Below are positions 28,791-37,888 of a stretch of 64,000 bases of DNA, piece by piece (position 1 is the stretch's first letter; every line of letters begins with the position of its first letter). The stretch spans positions 1 through 64,000 of the IMG/VR virus record IMGVR_UViG_3300046462_000310; one strand, written 5' to 3'. A program made the position numbers and the translations under genes. The notes beneath the pieces were generated by a model. The model saw only the letters and a program-made list of their open reading frames with translations. It made no database searches and was not told where the DNA came from. Origin of the DNA: a virus.

Positions 28791-30737
28791 ATGATCAACC
28801 GATTCGGACCATCCCCCGAAACTCCAGGCGGAGCTTCAGTCAGCTATCCGGTCCCGAACCCGGTCGATCTTGTCGTCATTGAGCAGGTAGGCGCGCGTCC
28901 GGAGAATTATGAACCGCTCCCGATCGACAGCCCGCACCCGGATAATGCACTCACCGGTCTCGATCTTCGTTTAGTATGGCAGGGACCCACCCCGAGTGAT
29001 CCCACCCAAATGCGACGGGTTTACGCCGGACCGCGCACCTCGCAGGATGTTTACAATTACGCGCTCCAATACTCAGAGCAAAGCAACGCCGCGCCTATCT
29101 ACGTCCGCACGTATCTTGAAAGACGTGACACTTACACGTCACGAACTAAAGGCCAACCACTAACGGGAGTTACGGGTCTCCGGCTAACGGCCGCCGGCAC
29201 TGGATACGTCCAGGAGACGACGACTGTCTCAATATCAGGAAGCGGGACCGGAGCCACAGCAGTCGCAAAGGTCCGCGATGGCCAAATTATCGGACTTTAC
29301 CTGACGGACGAGGGAACCGGTTACACCACTACGCCGACTGTTACGATTAACGGCGACGGATCTGGAGCCACGGCCACCGGAAGTATTCAGCCGCAATCAG
29401 CCGTCCTGGTCAAAGAAGACGTTCAAAAGATCGAGGATGACGTTGGAGAAATCCGTTGGGGTTGGCACGAACAAATGATGGGGGGAACGTACGTCAAAGT
29501 CATTCGAACCTACGAAACCCTGCCCGGGCCCGTTACAACCAGCACCGCTTACGAGCGTGACGGAGTAAAGAAAACCGTAACCAAGCAGCGGATGCTCAAG
29601 GCCAGCACTGCAACCAATGAATCACTCGCCACCAATTTACTGACTCGAAATTTCTCAGAGTGGATTGACGATGTAGTGGCTAACCAGGTCACGGAGTTAA
29701 TCACCGTCGATAGCGACTCCCTACTTGATGATCCGGGGTTCACGGTATCAATCCCTGACATTATCCCTCCTGATTTGCGTGCCCAAATACCGCAGGTGGT
29801 CACAAGCCATATCCTGAAGGGGACAGCTACGGAGCCAACGCTAGCAGCGCAAGAGTTCGAACATTCCCAGAAGCAATTAACGAAACTATATTACGAGGAG
29901 CGCATCACCAAGATAGCCAGTGATTTGCCAGTCACCGTCTTTGGTAAGGAAATCACAGAGGAATACGGCGGCGGCGTCTTGAATACCGCCTTGACTCTCG
30001 CGGCCAACCCTCCCGGGCAATCGGTCGATCAGGGGCTCTACATCGTAGAATCCAAAGTCACTCCGCTTGGGAACGCGATGGACATGAAGTTCACGAAGTT
30101 CTCGGCCGGCACTTCGTGGTTCACTATTAGTGGCAGCAAATTCGACAGGGAAATGCAGGTCTTCGTCCAGGAAGACCACCAGATCGTTGACCCTAGCTAT
30201 ACGCCACTCGCCTCGGGACATTGGGTTGAAAGAGTTGAACCTATTTCCGTGTATCGATCCCGAAGGATTCGCACGACGCGCGCTCCCACGGCTATTTCTC
30301 TCGCCACCGCACTGGTAGAAGAAGTTGACGGTCCTTATCAATTTCCCGGTCTGGTGTACGCTGTAACCGGAGGTTACTACCGCCGTCAGGCGAGTGCTCA
30401 GTTATGTCAGCACACGTTGAGAACCTGGTGGCTAAATTCCGTCAGTAAACCCACGAGGGGATTACCCGGTTCTGGCGCTGATGTCGAGGTTCAGGACATC
30501 GTAATGGACGACATTATCATCAGTGCACTGAATAACGTAACGACACTGGAGTATTCGGGCATGGCGCTACACGACGCCATCACCACTTTCGCTACTTTTG
30601 TTTATGCTGCCACTGTGCCTAGCGCAACAGCTTACAGAGCCATGATAGGAACAGAGATCGTCGTGGCGGCCAGTATTGAGCCAACCGAAATACCATTCCA
30701 ATGGAAGATCCAGACGAAATCAGTGGTAGCGAGATAA
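28791..30737 (+). CDS. Large tail/virion structural protein
   Basis: 648 residues from ATG 28791 (MINRFGPSPETPGG). Around residues 130-200 are beta repeats of the form LTAAGTGYVQETTTVSISGSGTGAT and LTDEGTGYTTTPTVTINGDGSGAT, a small repeat domain found in phage and bacterial surface proteins; here two copies occur. The rest is beta-rich with SWFTISGSKFDREMQVFVQE. It starts the plus-strand tail operon. No signal peptide. Exact tail role unknown. Confidence 0.7.
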   Translation: MINRFGPSPETPGGASVSYPVPNPVDLVVIEQVGARPENYEPLPIDSPHPDNALTGLDLRLVWQGPTPSDPTQMRRVYAGPRTSQDVYNYALQYSEQSNAAPIYVRTYLERRDTYTSRTKGQPLTGVTGLRLTAAGTGYVQETTTVSISGSGTGATAVAKVRDGQIIGLYLTDEGTGYTTTPTVTINGDGSGATATGSIQPQSAVLVKEDVQKIEDDVGEIRWGWHEQMMGGTYVKVIRTYETLPGPVTTSTAYERDGVKKTVTKQRMLKASTATNESLATNLLTRNFSEWIDDVVANQVTELITVDSDSLLDDPGFTVSIPDIIPPDLRAQIPQVVTSHILKGTATEPTLAAQEFEHSQKQLTKLYYEERITKIASDLPVTVFGKEITEEYGGGVLNTALTLAANPPGQSVDQGLYIVESKVTPLGNAMDMKFTKFSAGTSWFTISGSKFDREMQVFVQEDHQIVDPSYTPLASGHWVERVEPISVYRSRRIRTTRAPTAISLATALVEEVDGPYQFPGLVYAVTGGYYRRQASAQLCQHTLRTWWLNSVSKPTRGLPGSGADVEVQDIVMDDIIISALNNVTTLEYSGMALHDAITTFATFVYAATVPSATAYRAMIGTEIVVAASIEPTEIPFQWKIQTKSVVAR

Positions 30738-30958
30738 GCCGTGTCGAAAGCCTCGAACGGATCGTGAACCGGTTTAAGCTCGCAGTTTCTGGCGACGGCA
30801 ACGTTTTAGGCGGGTTCGGTAAACTGCCAAAGAACCAGAAAGAACTGCCGTTACCCGAACGACTGGCGAACATAACGCGAGCCCGCATCGAGTTTAGCCT
30901 GTCTGGTCTCAATGTTGACGTAGCCGGAAGTTTCCACGATGGATTTAGATTTTCTTGA
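30701..30958 (+). CDS. Small virion-region protein (85 aa)
   Basis: ATG 30701 lies inside the end of the large tail gene (37-base overlap). MEDPDEISGSEISRVESLER gives a helix, then GDGNVLGGFGKLPKNQKELP, then strands (ARIEFSLSGLNVDVAGSFHD). The last strand resembles the following protein's FSVAGTDRVQVAGNLKSGF, so the two may share a fold. Confidence 0.6.
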   Translation: MEDPDEISGSEISRVESLERIVNRFKLAVSGDGNVLGGFGKLPKNQKELPLPERLANITRARIEFSLSGLNVDVAGSFHDGFRFS

Positions 30959-31796
30959 GCAACTAGCCGAGGAAGAAAGGCAGTTCAAGAGATTTAGCGT
31001 GGCGGGAACCGATCGGGTTCAAGTCGCCGGTAACTTAAAATCAGGGTTTGCTGTCAATATAGGACCGAAGGGTGGAGGCGGAGAACCTGTGCCTGGAGCC
31101 TGTTGCTTTTGTGATGGGACTTGCACCGAGGAAACGCTTGGACAGTGTTTACTCGACGGCGGTAACTGGCAGGGTGGAACATGCGATCCTAACCCGTGTT
31201 CCGCAAAGGGTGCTTGTTGCGATGGGGATGGTAACTGTACCATAACCACGGAAGCGGACTGCTCCGGAACGTACCTCGGGGATTGCACCACCTGCGATCC
31301 TAACCCGTGTGGAGCAGGAGGCGTATGCTGTATTTGCGGTGCGTGTAGCAGTTTAAGTGAATCTGACTGTATTGCTGGGGGCGGAACATTTTTCCCTGCA
31401 CCGATAACTTGCGGCGCCACCAATCCATGCGACCCGACCTGTTGCTCCCAGAGTCCATTTGAGGATGGGTTGGGTGGTTTCTGGACTACATTCTACACGG
31501 ACTGCGATGGGGTTGCGCATTACAGCGGCGCGACGACGGCTGGCGCTAACTATAGAACGTTGACGCAGACTTATGGCGCGAAATGTGATCCTGGCTGCGT
31601 CGAAACAGGAACCGTATTTATTTGCAGCGACACCCCGTATTGGAACGGATCGGATTGTCAATCTTTCCCCGGTAGCTTGGACGACTGTAACTGGGTTTGT
31701 GTGAATGCAGTGGTATCGCAGTTATCTGATTTATGTAATTGCCCCGAATCTATTGCGAACAACAGCCCGACAAGAGGTTTCCTTCCTCCGCCATGA
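30939..31796 (+). CDS. Cysteine-rich repeat protein of the tail operon
   Basis: 285 residues with about 40 Cys. Repeats of the type GACCDGDGNCTITTEADC followed by CTTCDPNPC occur from residue 52 to about 165; the C-terminal half has spaced Cys pairs (CCSQSPFED, CDPGCVETGTVFIC). Such repeats appear in secreted bacterial proteins where they form disulfides. No signal peptide is seen, so the protein is either in the virion or oxidised after lysis. It overlaps both neighbours. Confidence 0.65.
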   Translation: MDLDFLEQLAEEERQFKRFSVAGTDRVQVAGNLKSGFAVNIGPKGGGGEPVPGACCFCDGTCTEETLGQCLLDGGNWQGGTCDPNPCSAKGACCDGDGNCTITTEADCSGTYLGDCTTCDPNPCGAGGVCCICGACSSLSESDCIAGGGTFFPAPITCGATNPCDPTCCSQSPFEDGLGGFWTTFYTDCDGVAHYSGATTAGANYRTLTQTYGAKCDPGCVETGTVFICSDTPYWNGSDCQSFPGSLDDCNWVCVNAVVSQLSDLCNCPESIANNSPTRGFLPPP

Positions 31797-32230
31797 CCGG
31801 AAAACTCTACGTCCCTGATTTACGCGAAGCTGCGGGTAATCGTCCGACTGGATACTTGGAAGAAATTCTCGCAGCGGGCCGCGTTGAAAACGACGTTGTT
31901 CTCCATATCGAGCTAGATGTTTACTTTGCGCTTGTGCGAAAGTATTCCCCTACCGCGCACAATAATCCAACAACTCAGCAAGGCCGCCCTGGCACCGAAC
32001 TCAAGAAGTTGATTTCCAAATTTGGATTAAAACCGAAAGCCGGTTGTAAGTGCAACCAGCACATTCAAGAGATGAACCAAAAAGGCGTCGAGTGGTGCGA
32101 GCAAAACATCGACACGATCGTTGGTTGGCTCAGAGAGGAAGCCGACCGAGCCGATCTACCGTTCACCGCTATCGGCGCTAAGATCATCGTCAAACGCGCG
32201 ATTCGGAACGCGCGCAAGAAGCAGTCCTAA
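31793..32230 (+). CDS. Hypothetical protein with CxC-H motif
   Basis: 145 residues from ATG 31793, ATGA-coupled. The end, AGCKCNQHIQEMNQKGVEWC then NIDTIVGWLREEADRADLPF, resembles a Cys-containing helical tail found in various phage proteins, often next to glycosyltransferases. Converges with the next gene; stop codons overlap in CTAA. Confidence 0.6.
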   Translation: MTGKLYVPDLREAAGNRPTGYLEEILAAGRVENDVVLHIELDVYFALVRKYSPTAHNNPTTQQGRPGTELKKLISKFGLKPKAGCKCNQHIQEMNQKGVEWCEQNIDTIVGWLREEADRADLPFTAIGAKIIVKRAIRNARKKQS

Positions 32231-32505
32231 TCCTCGCGCGAACTACCTTCGAGAATACTCCGACAGGCTGCTTCATCCACGCCCAGCATCTCCGCCACTT
32301 CCTTCCAGATAAGGTATTTCATCTTGGAGTGCTCAAGCTCTGCGGGTTGCGTCTCTTTTTGTAAAACCTTGTCGCGCGCCTCGTTCACCCTGGCGATCAC
32401 GTGCACGCACCAGTAATTCGTCCATTCTGGCAATTTCTTCAGCTTTTCGATCGCGTTCAGATCGTCTAGCGCGTGTTTTTTTGCCACTCTGTTATCTTCC
32501 GGCAT
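32227..32505 (-). CDS. Small helical hypothetical protein (92 aa)
   Basis: Helical and charged (NAIEKLKKLPEWTNYWCVHV, EEGSSRED-type acidic end). Its start lies inside the end of the GT9-like gene. No motif recognised. Confidence 0.6.
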   Translation of the reverse strand: MPEDNRVAKKHALDDLNAIEKLKKLPEWTNYWCVHVIARVNEARDKVLQKETQPAELEHSKMKYLIWKEVAEMLGVDEAACRSILEGSSRED

Positions 32506-33589
32506 ATTGCTCCAGTTTCTTTTCGACTTCTCGTATCACTCGCTCTGGTTTGATGCTCCCTAGTACTTCGCACCGGCCAGTCTTATTGCACGGTCCGTGT
32601 AACGGGAATTGATGTCGCCCAGGTAAAGCATGATGGAAGCACGGAGCGCACGCTCCCTGTCCTTGTAGTGCAAACGTCTTCGGCGCATACGCCGTCCTGA
32701 GCGTCCACGGAAACGGCCCATAAAGCGCGACGCAGGGGATATTCAACGCGCCGGCGACATGCGTAAGCGCACTGTCGGGCGCCACCAGCACATCGCACGT
32801 CATTAAAATCGCGCAGCTCTCCCTGAAACTCTTCCCGAGCATCATTAGATTCACAATGCCGTCGGGCTCATTCGTCTTAATCTCCCCCGGACCGCCAAAC
32901 AAAAACACTTCGCGTCCGTCCATCCAGAGTTTCTTAGCCACTTCGAGCATGTGCGGATACATCCGGCAATGCCCGCTCGCCGTCATCTGTATCCCTACCC
33001 GCTTATCGCGTTCCGACTTTTTTGGAAACTCCGTGATCGCCGCAGCCAGCTCCTCTTTCGTCACAAAATACCGCATCCGTCTGTCGGTGAGATCAAGAGC
33101 GCAACGTTTCGCGATCAGATCAACCGCGTGTGTGTTCAGTGCCTCGGGATTCTTCTCTATGATTCCCTCAAGCCAAATAATTGCGTCGAAATCGTGCCAG
33201 CACACTTCCGCGTCCTCTTTCTGTTCCCTGATTTCCGATAGAGGAACCGGATACGAAATCACGTCCGTAACGTCCGGGTTATTCAGTAGCACCGGCTTGA
33301 ACCGATCAAAGCACGCCACGTAAATCTGAACCTTCGGGAACCGACGCTTAATCTCCGCGATGGTAGGCGTCAAAAATAACAAGTCCCCGAACCCACCGGG
33401 ACGCACAAAAAGAATCCTGCGCTCATCCCATCCCAGTTTATCGTCGAACGGCCTGCCCTTGAGTTCCTTTTTGCTGACCGACTCCGCCCATCCGTTCGCC
33501 AGCATTTGTCCGGCAGAAACGTCCTCGCAGACGTACTCACCAGGAGCCAGTCCCAGTGGATTCTTTTCTGTTACCGTAGCGACGTGCAC
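32492..33589 (-). CDS. GT9-like glycosyltransferase (heptosyltransferase fold)
   Basis: 365 residues from GTG 33589; the frame is open into the portal gene and no Shine-Dalgarno decides the start. LFVRPGGFGDLLFLTPTIAE is the GT9 N-terminal motif. The C-terminal half has VFLFGGPGEIKTNE, CDVLVAPDSALTHVAGAL and PCVALYGPF, the nucleotide-sugar binding signature of ADP-heptose:LPS heptosyltransferases. It likely transfers sugars to virion proteins or host glycans. First of several sugar genes near the portal. Confidence 0.85.
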   Translation of the reverse strand: MHVATVTEKNPLGLAPGEYVCEDVSAGQMLANGWAESVSKKELKGRPFDDKLGWDERRILFVRPGGFGDLLFLTPTIAEIKRRFPKVQIYVACFDRFKPVLLNNPDVTDVISYPVPLSEIREQKEDAEVCWHDFDAIIWLEGIIEKNPEALNTHAVDLIAKRCALDLTDRRMRYFVTKEELAAAITEFPKKSERDKRVGIQMTASGHCRMYPHMLEVAKKLWMDGREVFLFGGPGEIKTNEPDGIVNLMMLGKSFRESCAILMTCDVLVAPDSALTHVAGALNIPCVALYGPFPWTLRTAYAPKTFALQGQGACAPCFHHALPGRHQFPLHGPCNKTGRCEVLGSIKPERVIREVEKKLEQYAGR

Positions 33590-33602
33590 AACGATTGTTT
33601 TT

Positions 33603-36023
33603 TCATACTGCTGACTGTGGCGGACCTTGATCTTGTGGAGCTTCGGGTGGCGGAGGCGGCGCCGCGGGTTCATCCGGGTGCTGACCTTGATTCAATGGAG
33701 GCAACCCCGCCGTCTGTAGCACTCCGTTAATATCGTCCACGCTTACGGGCGCACCCGCCTTCATTAACGCCGCAAGCATCTGACCGACCGAACTCGGCTT
33801 GTCGTTGGACGGCTGGTTGGCCGACAAATCCACTGGTTGAACCATCTTGTCGGACTGGCTTATACCAAGGCCTTTTAATCGTTGGCGCACGTACGTAGCG
33901 ACCTTTTGCTGCCATACGAACGGCAGATTGATAAACCAATCCATGAGCTTCGTGGCAACGTCCCCTTGCTGCAGCGCCCGCTGTTCCTGCGTCCGTGACA
34001 ACTCAAGCGTCACGTTCAATGCCAGCTCGCGCACCTCGCCCGGTTCCAACGAAAGAATCTCGTCGGCCTCGCCATTAAAGAAGCTAAACACTTCCGTACG
34101 ATTCATGTTCGCGTAAATGATCTCGATAACCGATTGCAACGCGCCTTTTACGCCGGGGAATAAAGACGCCAGTATGAGTGAGAATAGTTCCTCGCCGCTC
34201 TCAGTAATGATGTTCTCTCCCGTAGCTGTCTCGCTGCTTGGCAGCCCGCTCATCTTCTGGTCGCCAGGGTTGATCTTCCCGCTCTTGAGCTGCATCGCCT
34301 GCATAAACAGATCGATCAGGTATTGCAAATTATCCTGGTCCGTCGGTAACACCACGTAACTCAGGATCTCTTCTGTCTTCTGCCCGACGTTACGCTTGGT
34401 GTAAGTCTTCCCGTGCTGCAGCTTCAGGTTGGGGTCACGACTGCCTTCTACTGTCGCGCTAGGCTCCCAGAACGTTACCCTGCCGGCTCCGCTCGTGGCA
34501 AAGTTGTGGCGGTTAATCTGTAGATCGATGAACTCTTGTTCCGGGTCGAAGTACTCCATTGATCCGAAGCCATACCATCGACCATCTATGGCCATAGGGC
34601 GCCATACGTAAAAGGGCCGAAGCCCACGCACGGTCACATTGGCCAAATACTCGTAATAGATCGGAGCCTTATGCTTTCGGTCGAGAACCAGCATGATCTC
34701 TTCCTGTATCCCGTCGTTGTCCGCGTCGTAGGTCAGGTACACTTCAGCCACTTCCACGATCGGCACTCCGACCGCGCCCGTGGTATCCGTCTCCTTGAAA
34801 TCCACTCGCGGTTGTTCCGTGGCTGATTTCGGGATATTGGTTTCGCCCAGCATTGCCCGCAGCCGTTCCACTGCCGCCGTCATGTTCGAGATCGCTTCGT
34901 CGCCTTCCCCGTACTGTCCGCGGAACATCTCCGCGATTTGCATTGCGTTCTTATCGTAGAGATGCGCAATCAGATCGGCCTGTTGCACGTCCCCCGCCGA
35001 TTCTGGGCACAGAAAATCTTTGTAATAGACGACCGCTGCCTCTGGACCTTCGAACGTCACTAGCCGCCGCGTGATCACCTGCTCTTTCCAGACTGGCTTC
35101 GGAGGTAGCTTCGTAACTCCGTCCCGCTTTAATACCTGGTTCCCGGTGGGAACTAACTGCTGGGCACTCTGATCAACCGCGCCAGGCTCCGGACCCGTAA
35201 AATAATTCTTCACCCTCTGTATAATTCCGGGATCGGGCGGTCCTATCTCTGGCATCCACGCGTCCCCTTCCACAATGTAATCCCCGTTGGCGTCCAGCAT
35301 CGGAGCATCGATTGACGGCTTTCCGCTGTCATCCGGTCCACCCATCAGAATTGTGGCCGTCCGCTTGTAAATCTGTCCACGCTCCTGGTGCGTGACCTTT
35401 AGGACTGATTCACCACGCACAAAAGCGAACTCCAGTGCTTCAATGAAGTGGTCTTTTACGCTACGCTGTCCACTATCAGGTTGTGCTACTTTCCATCGGC
35501 TGTGCTTCTTCACCTTCTCCGAGAGCGTCTCGTCCTCGGAGCCCACCGCGCTGGTCGAAAACCAATCCGTGTCATCCGGTTTACCGAAAAAGAAATTGGT
35601 CGCACTGGCCACCATTTGTTTTGTGATCCTCTGCGAAAGCGAAGCCGTTAGATTCGATTCAGAGTAAATCGTATCCGGAGAAACACGGTCCTCGACATGA
35701 TTGTAATATCGAAGCGTGTATTTCTCGCGTTTACCCATGAACGAGTTCGGGTTATCGATCGACGCCCTGAGCGTTCCCTGCCCGCGCCCCGTCGTTCCCG
35801 TTTCCTTGATCTTGCGTCCGAGCTGATCTTCCAGTTGTTGCAACCGAAGAATGGCATGCTGCACCAGCGCGTCTTCCTGGTCGCGCGTCAGCACATACGA
35901 AGTCTTGAACGGCATCCGTGGCTCTTTCGGATCCTCTTCTTTCGCCGGCGGTAACTGCTCATCGCGTAGATTAGCAATCTGATCGGCTGCCTTCGGCGTT
36001 TCTTCGTTTACGTTTCCGGCCAT
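33603..36023 (-). CDS. Portal protein
   Basis: 806 residues. Central features typical of large podovirus-type portals: ITKQMVASATNFFFGKPDDT, VKDHFIEALEFAFVRGESVL, RPFYVWRPMAIDGRWYGFGS and NEFID-like segments with TATGENIITESGEELFSLIL. The C-terminus is a Pro-rich tail (EPAAPPPPPEAPQDQGPP). It forms the dodecameric ring for DNA packaging and tail docking. Starts at ATG 36023, overlapping the RusA-like gene by 16 bases. Confidence 0.82.
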   Translation of the reverse strand: MAGNVNEETPKAADQIANLRDEQLPPAKEEDPKEPRMPFKTSYVLTRDQEDALVQHAILRLQQLEDQLGRKIKETGTTGRGQGTLRASIDNPNSFMGKREKYTLRYYNHVEDRVSPDTIYSESNLTASLSQRITKQMVASATNFFFGKPDDTDWFSTSAVGSEDETLSEKVKKHSRWKVAQPDSGQRSVKDHFIEALEFAFVRGESVLKVTHQERGQIYKRTATILMGGPDDSGKPSIDAPMLDANGDYIVEGDAWMPEIGPPDPGIIQRVKNYFTGPEPGAVDQSAQQLVPTGNQVLKRDGVTKLPPKPVWKEQVITRRLVTFEGPEAAVVYYKDFLCPESAGDVQQADLIAHLYDKNAMQIAEMFRGQYGEGDEAISNMTAAVERLRAMLGETNIPKSATEQPRVDFKETDTTGAVGVPIVEVAEVYLTYDADNDGIQEEIMLVLDRKHKAPIYYEYLANVTVRGLRPFYVWRPMAIDGRWYGFGSMEYFDPEQEFIDLQINRHNFATSGAGRVTFWEPSATVEGSRDPNLKLQHGKTYTKRNVGQKTEEILSYVVLPTDQDNLQYLIDLFMQAMQLKSGKINPGDQKMSGLPSSETATGENIITESGEELFSLILASLFPGVKGALQSVIEIIYANMNRTEVFSFFNGEADEILSLEPGEVRELALNVTLELSRTQEQRALQQGDVATKLMDWFINLPFVWQQKVATYVRQRLKGLGISQSDKMVQPVDLSANQPSNDKPSSVGQMLAALMKAGAPVSVDDINGVLQTAGLPPLNQGQHPDEPAAPPPPPEAPQDQGPPQSAV

Positions 36024-36379
36024 GTTATAGTAATCTCGGTTCGCTCTTCATTGAAGTGCGCGACTTGTTCTTGCTCTGTTTCGAGTTTGATGTGCCTCCA
36101 CGAGTCATCCGGTATGAGGCCAGCACGTCTAAGGCCGTCGAGCAGATCCTTGGTGCTTCCGGCGAATCCATCAGGATCGAGCGGCCGGACGCGGTATCCT
36201 GTAAAGCTAACTCTAATGCGTCCCACGCTTTGTTTTTCTCCTTGTACTGCGCGGCCCAATGCTGGCGCTTGGTTACATTTAGGCTGGGGGTCCGGTATTT
36301 GACCGTTAGCTTTAAGTGTTGATTTGCTGGCATGTGGAAACATTTCCCTGAACCGGTCCGGAGACAGACTCAGTTCCAT
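36008..36379 (-). CDS. RusA-like Holliday junction resolvase (probable)
   Basis: 123 residues from ATG 36379. RIRVSFTGYRVRPLDPDGFA, then TKDLLDGLRRAGLIPDDSWR and KLETEQEQVAHFNEERTEIT, follows the divergent RusA pattern: an Asp pair, K..LD.L, then xPDDS. RusA-type enzymes resolve branched DNA before packaging. The motif is looser than in classical RusA, so confidence is moderate. It is directly upstream of the portal gene. Confidence 0.55.
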   Translation of the reverse strand: MELSLSPDRFREMFPHASKSTLKANGQIPDPQPKCNQAPALGRAVQGEKQSVGRIRVSFTGYRVRPLDPDGFAGSTKDLLDGLRRAGLIPDDSWRHIKLETEQEQVAHFNEERTEITITWPET

Positions 36380-36381
36380 TG

Positions 36382-36570
36382 TCACGGGGGAACCTCCCCA
36401 AGCATGGTATAATTGGCCTGAATCATCAGGAGCCTGGAAACATCGCCCGAAGTCAGTTTCATCGCGTATTTCCGACACAAATCGTCAAGATCAGCGTAAA
36501 ACCGCTCAGCGTCAGCGTCGTATGTATCCTCCGTGGTGACGGACTCTGATTCGTGACCATTCGCGTCCAT
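36382..36570 (-). CDS. Small acidic hypothetical protein (62 aa)
   Basis: MDANGHESESVTTEDTYDAD is acidic; the rest (ERFYADLDDLCRKYAMKLTS) is helical. Its ATG overlaps the stop of the preceding small gene. No family known. Confidence 0.6.
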   Translation of the reverse strand: MDANGHESESVTTEDTYDADAERFYADLDDLCRKYAMKLTSGDVSRLLMIQANYTMLGEVPP

Positions 36571-36704
36571 TAGTGGTTAAAAAAGAGGCCGGCGCGACGA
36601 GCGCATCCTGATAAATGAAGGGACAACCGGCAAAGCGTTTGCCCAAACCCTTGTCCATCGGGATCTCCCCGAGGCTCTACACTTGGTTTCATCGCGCCAG
36701 CCAT
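36570..36704 (-). CDS. Very small hypothetical protein (44 aa)
   Basis: From ATG 36704 (MAGAMKPSVEPRGDPDGQGF), ending TAATG with the next start. It contains two Cys (TLCRLSLHLSGC). Supported only by operon position and overlap pattern. Confidence 0.45.
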   Translation of the reverse strand: MAGAMKPSVEPRGDPDGQGFGQTLCRLSLHLSGCARRAGLFFNH

Positions 36705-36706
36705 AT

Positions 36707-37888
36707 TCAAATCGAACCTATACGACAGCGATCCGCTGTCATCAACATCCTTTCTCCCAGCCACCTCGCCACCGGCACCGTCACCGCGTTCCCCAGCATC
36801 CGGTATCGTGCGCTGTCGCTGATCTCTTTTCCGTCCTGATCCCATCGTGTCCAATCGTCAGGGAACCCCTGTAAACGCTCGCACTCACGCGGAGTAAGCC
36901 GGCGCACCGACATGCCGACTCTGGCAAACTGGTAATTATGTTCCGCTCCCGCGCGTAACGCCTGAGCTGACGGATTCTCAAGTTTACCTCCGCCACTGGC
37001 CCATTGAACTATCGCCGCCTGTCCACCACCGTCGATGTGCGACTTATCAAAATTCATTGAGCGCAACGTAGGTGATTTGTCATTCTGCGCGTCCGCACCG
37101 TGATCTTTCGAACTGAATCCCACTACCAGATCTGTAGCGTCCTTGTAATCCCGTTCCTTTAGCGTCGATGCAGATCCATCGTCAACGTACTCGCCAAAGG
37201 CCGTCATTCGGGCCGAAGAGATATAGGTCTGGTCGCTCCCGTCGTTGTATCCGTCGCGACCGCTGTTAAGGCACAGCGCAACATCTCTGGTAGCACTTTC
37301 CCTCTTTTCTCTGCTCGGCGGAGTATCCCCGCGCACGCTTTCCGGCTCAAAAAGTATTTCGGCGCAACTTCCGTTTCCAAGACTGCCGATAATGAACACA
37401 CGCTCGCGCCGTTGCGCCACGCCGCGGTATTGAGAATCAAGCACTGTCCATGCGACGCTATACCCGAGTTCTTCCAACCCTCGAATGACGGTGAGGAAAT
37501 CGCGGCCTCCGTTAGAGCTAAGAAGGCCGGGGACGTTTTCGATTTCGACGAACTCCGGCGTAAACTCTGTAACAATGCGGCGGAACTCATGCCAGAGTCC
37601 GCTTCGCGCTCCAGCCAGGCCCGCGCGTCTGCCTGCCACGGATAAGTCCTGGCACGGAAATCCCCCGCAAATAACATCAACTCGCTCGAATCGGTCTCGT
37701 GTGACTTCTTCGACGAGTTCACCGCGAGACCTCTCCGGCCAATGTCGTCGGAGAACTCGGTTACAATATTTGTCGCGTTCGACTTGCCATTTACACTCGA
37801 GTCCAGCTTGTTCGTGTCCGAGATCGAATCCCCCGATTCCAGTGAAGAGGCTTCCATAAGTCAGTGACGGCGTTTCGCTGTCATTCAT
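36707..37888 (-). CDS. dcm: Dcm-type C5-cytosine DNA methyltransferase
   Basis: 393 residues from ATG 37888. Motif I SLFTGIGGFDLGHEQAG, catalytic motif IV GGFPCQDLSVAG with the active Cys, ENVPGLL, QRRERVFIIG, and the C-terminal RLTPRECERLQGFPDDW and GNAVTVPVARW are all present. It methylates cytosine C5. The target domain (about 185-300) includes an Asp/Ser-rich stretch. Codons 3-8 cross the palindrome at 37866-37882 (NDSETPSLTYG), so the repeat lies at the very start of the gene. Confidence 0.92.
   Translation of the reverse strand: MNDSETPSLTYGSLFTGIGGFDLGHEQAGLECKWQVERDKYCNRVLRRHWPERSRGELVEEVTRDRFERVDVICGGFPCQDLSVAGRRAGLAGARSGLWHEFRRIVTEFTPEFVEIENVPGLLSSNGGRDFLTVIRGLEELGYSVAWTVLDSQYRGVAQRRERVFIIGSLGNGSCAEILFEPESVRGDTPPSREKRESATRDVALCLNSGRDGYNDGSDQTYISSARMTAFGEYVDDGSASTLKERDYKDATDLVVGFSSKDHGADAQNDKSPTLRSMNFDKSHIDGGGQAAIVQWASGGGKLENPSAQALRAGAEHNYQFARVGMSVRRLTPRECERLQGFPDDWTRWDQDGKEISDSARYRMLGNAVTVPVARWLGERMLMTADRCRIGSI
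36724..36740. repeat. Dispersed palindrome copy 9 (GACAGCGATCCGCTGTC)
   Basis: Inside the 3' end of the Dcm gene. Its translated residues near the stop (TADRCRIGSI) lie after the conserved domain. Confidence 0.8.
37866..37882. repeat. Dispersed palindrome copy 10 (GACGGCGTTTCGCTGTC)
   Basis: Within the first codons of the Dcm gene; one G-U-type arm pair. Confidence 0.75.

Noticed and set aside
36025-36333. 102-codon frame overlapping the RusA-like gene
   Set aside because: The alternative frame shows the conserved DPDGFAGSTKDLLDGL pattern; this frame is its shadow.
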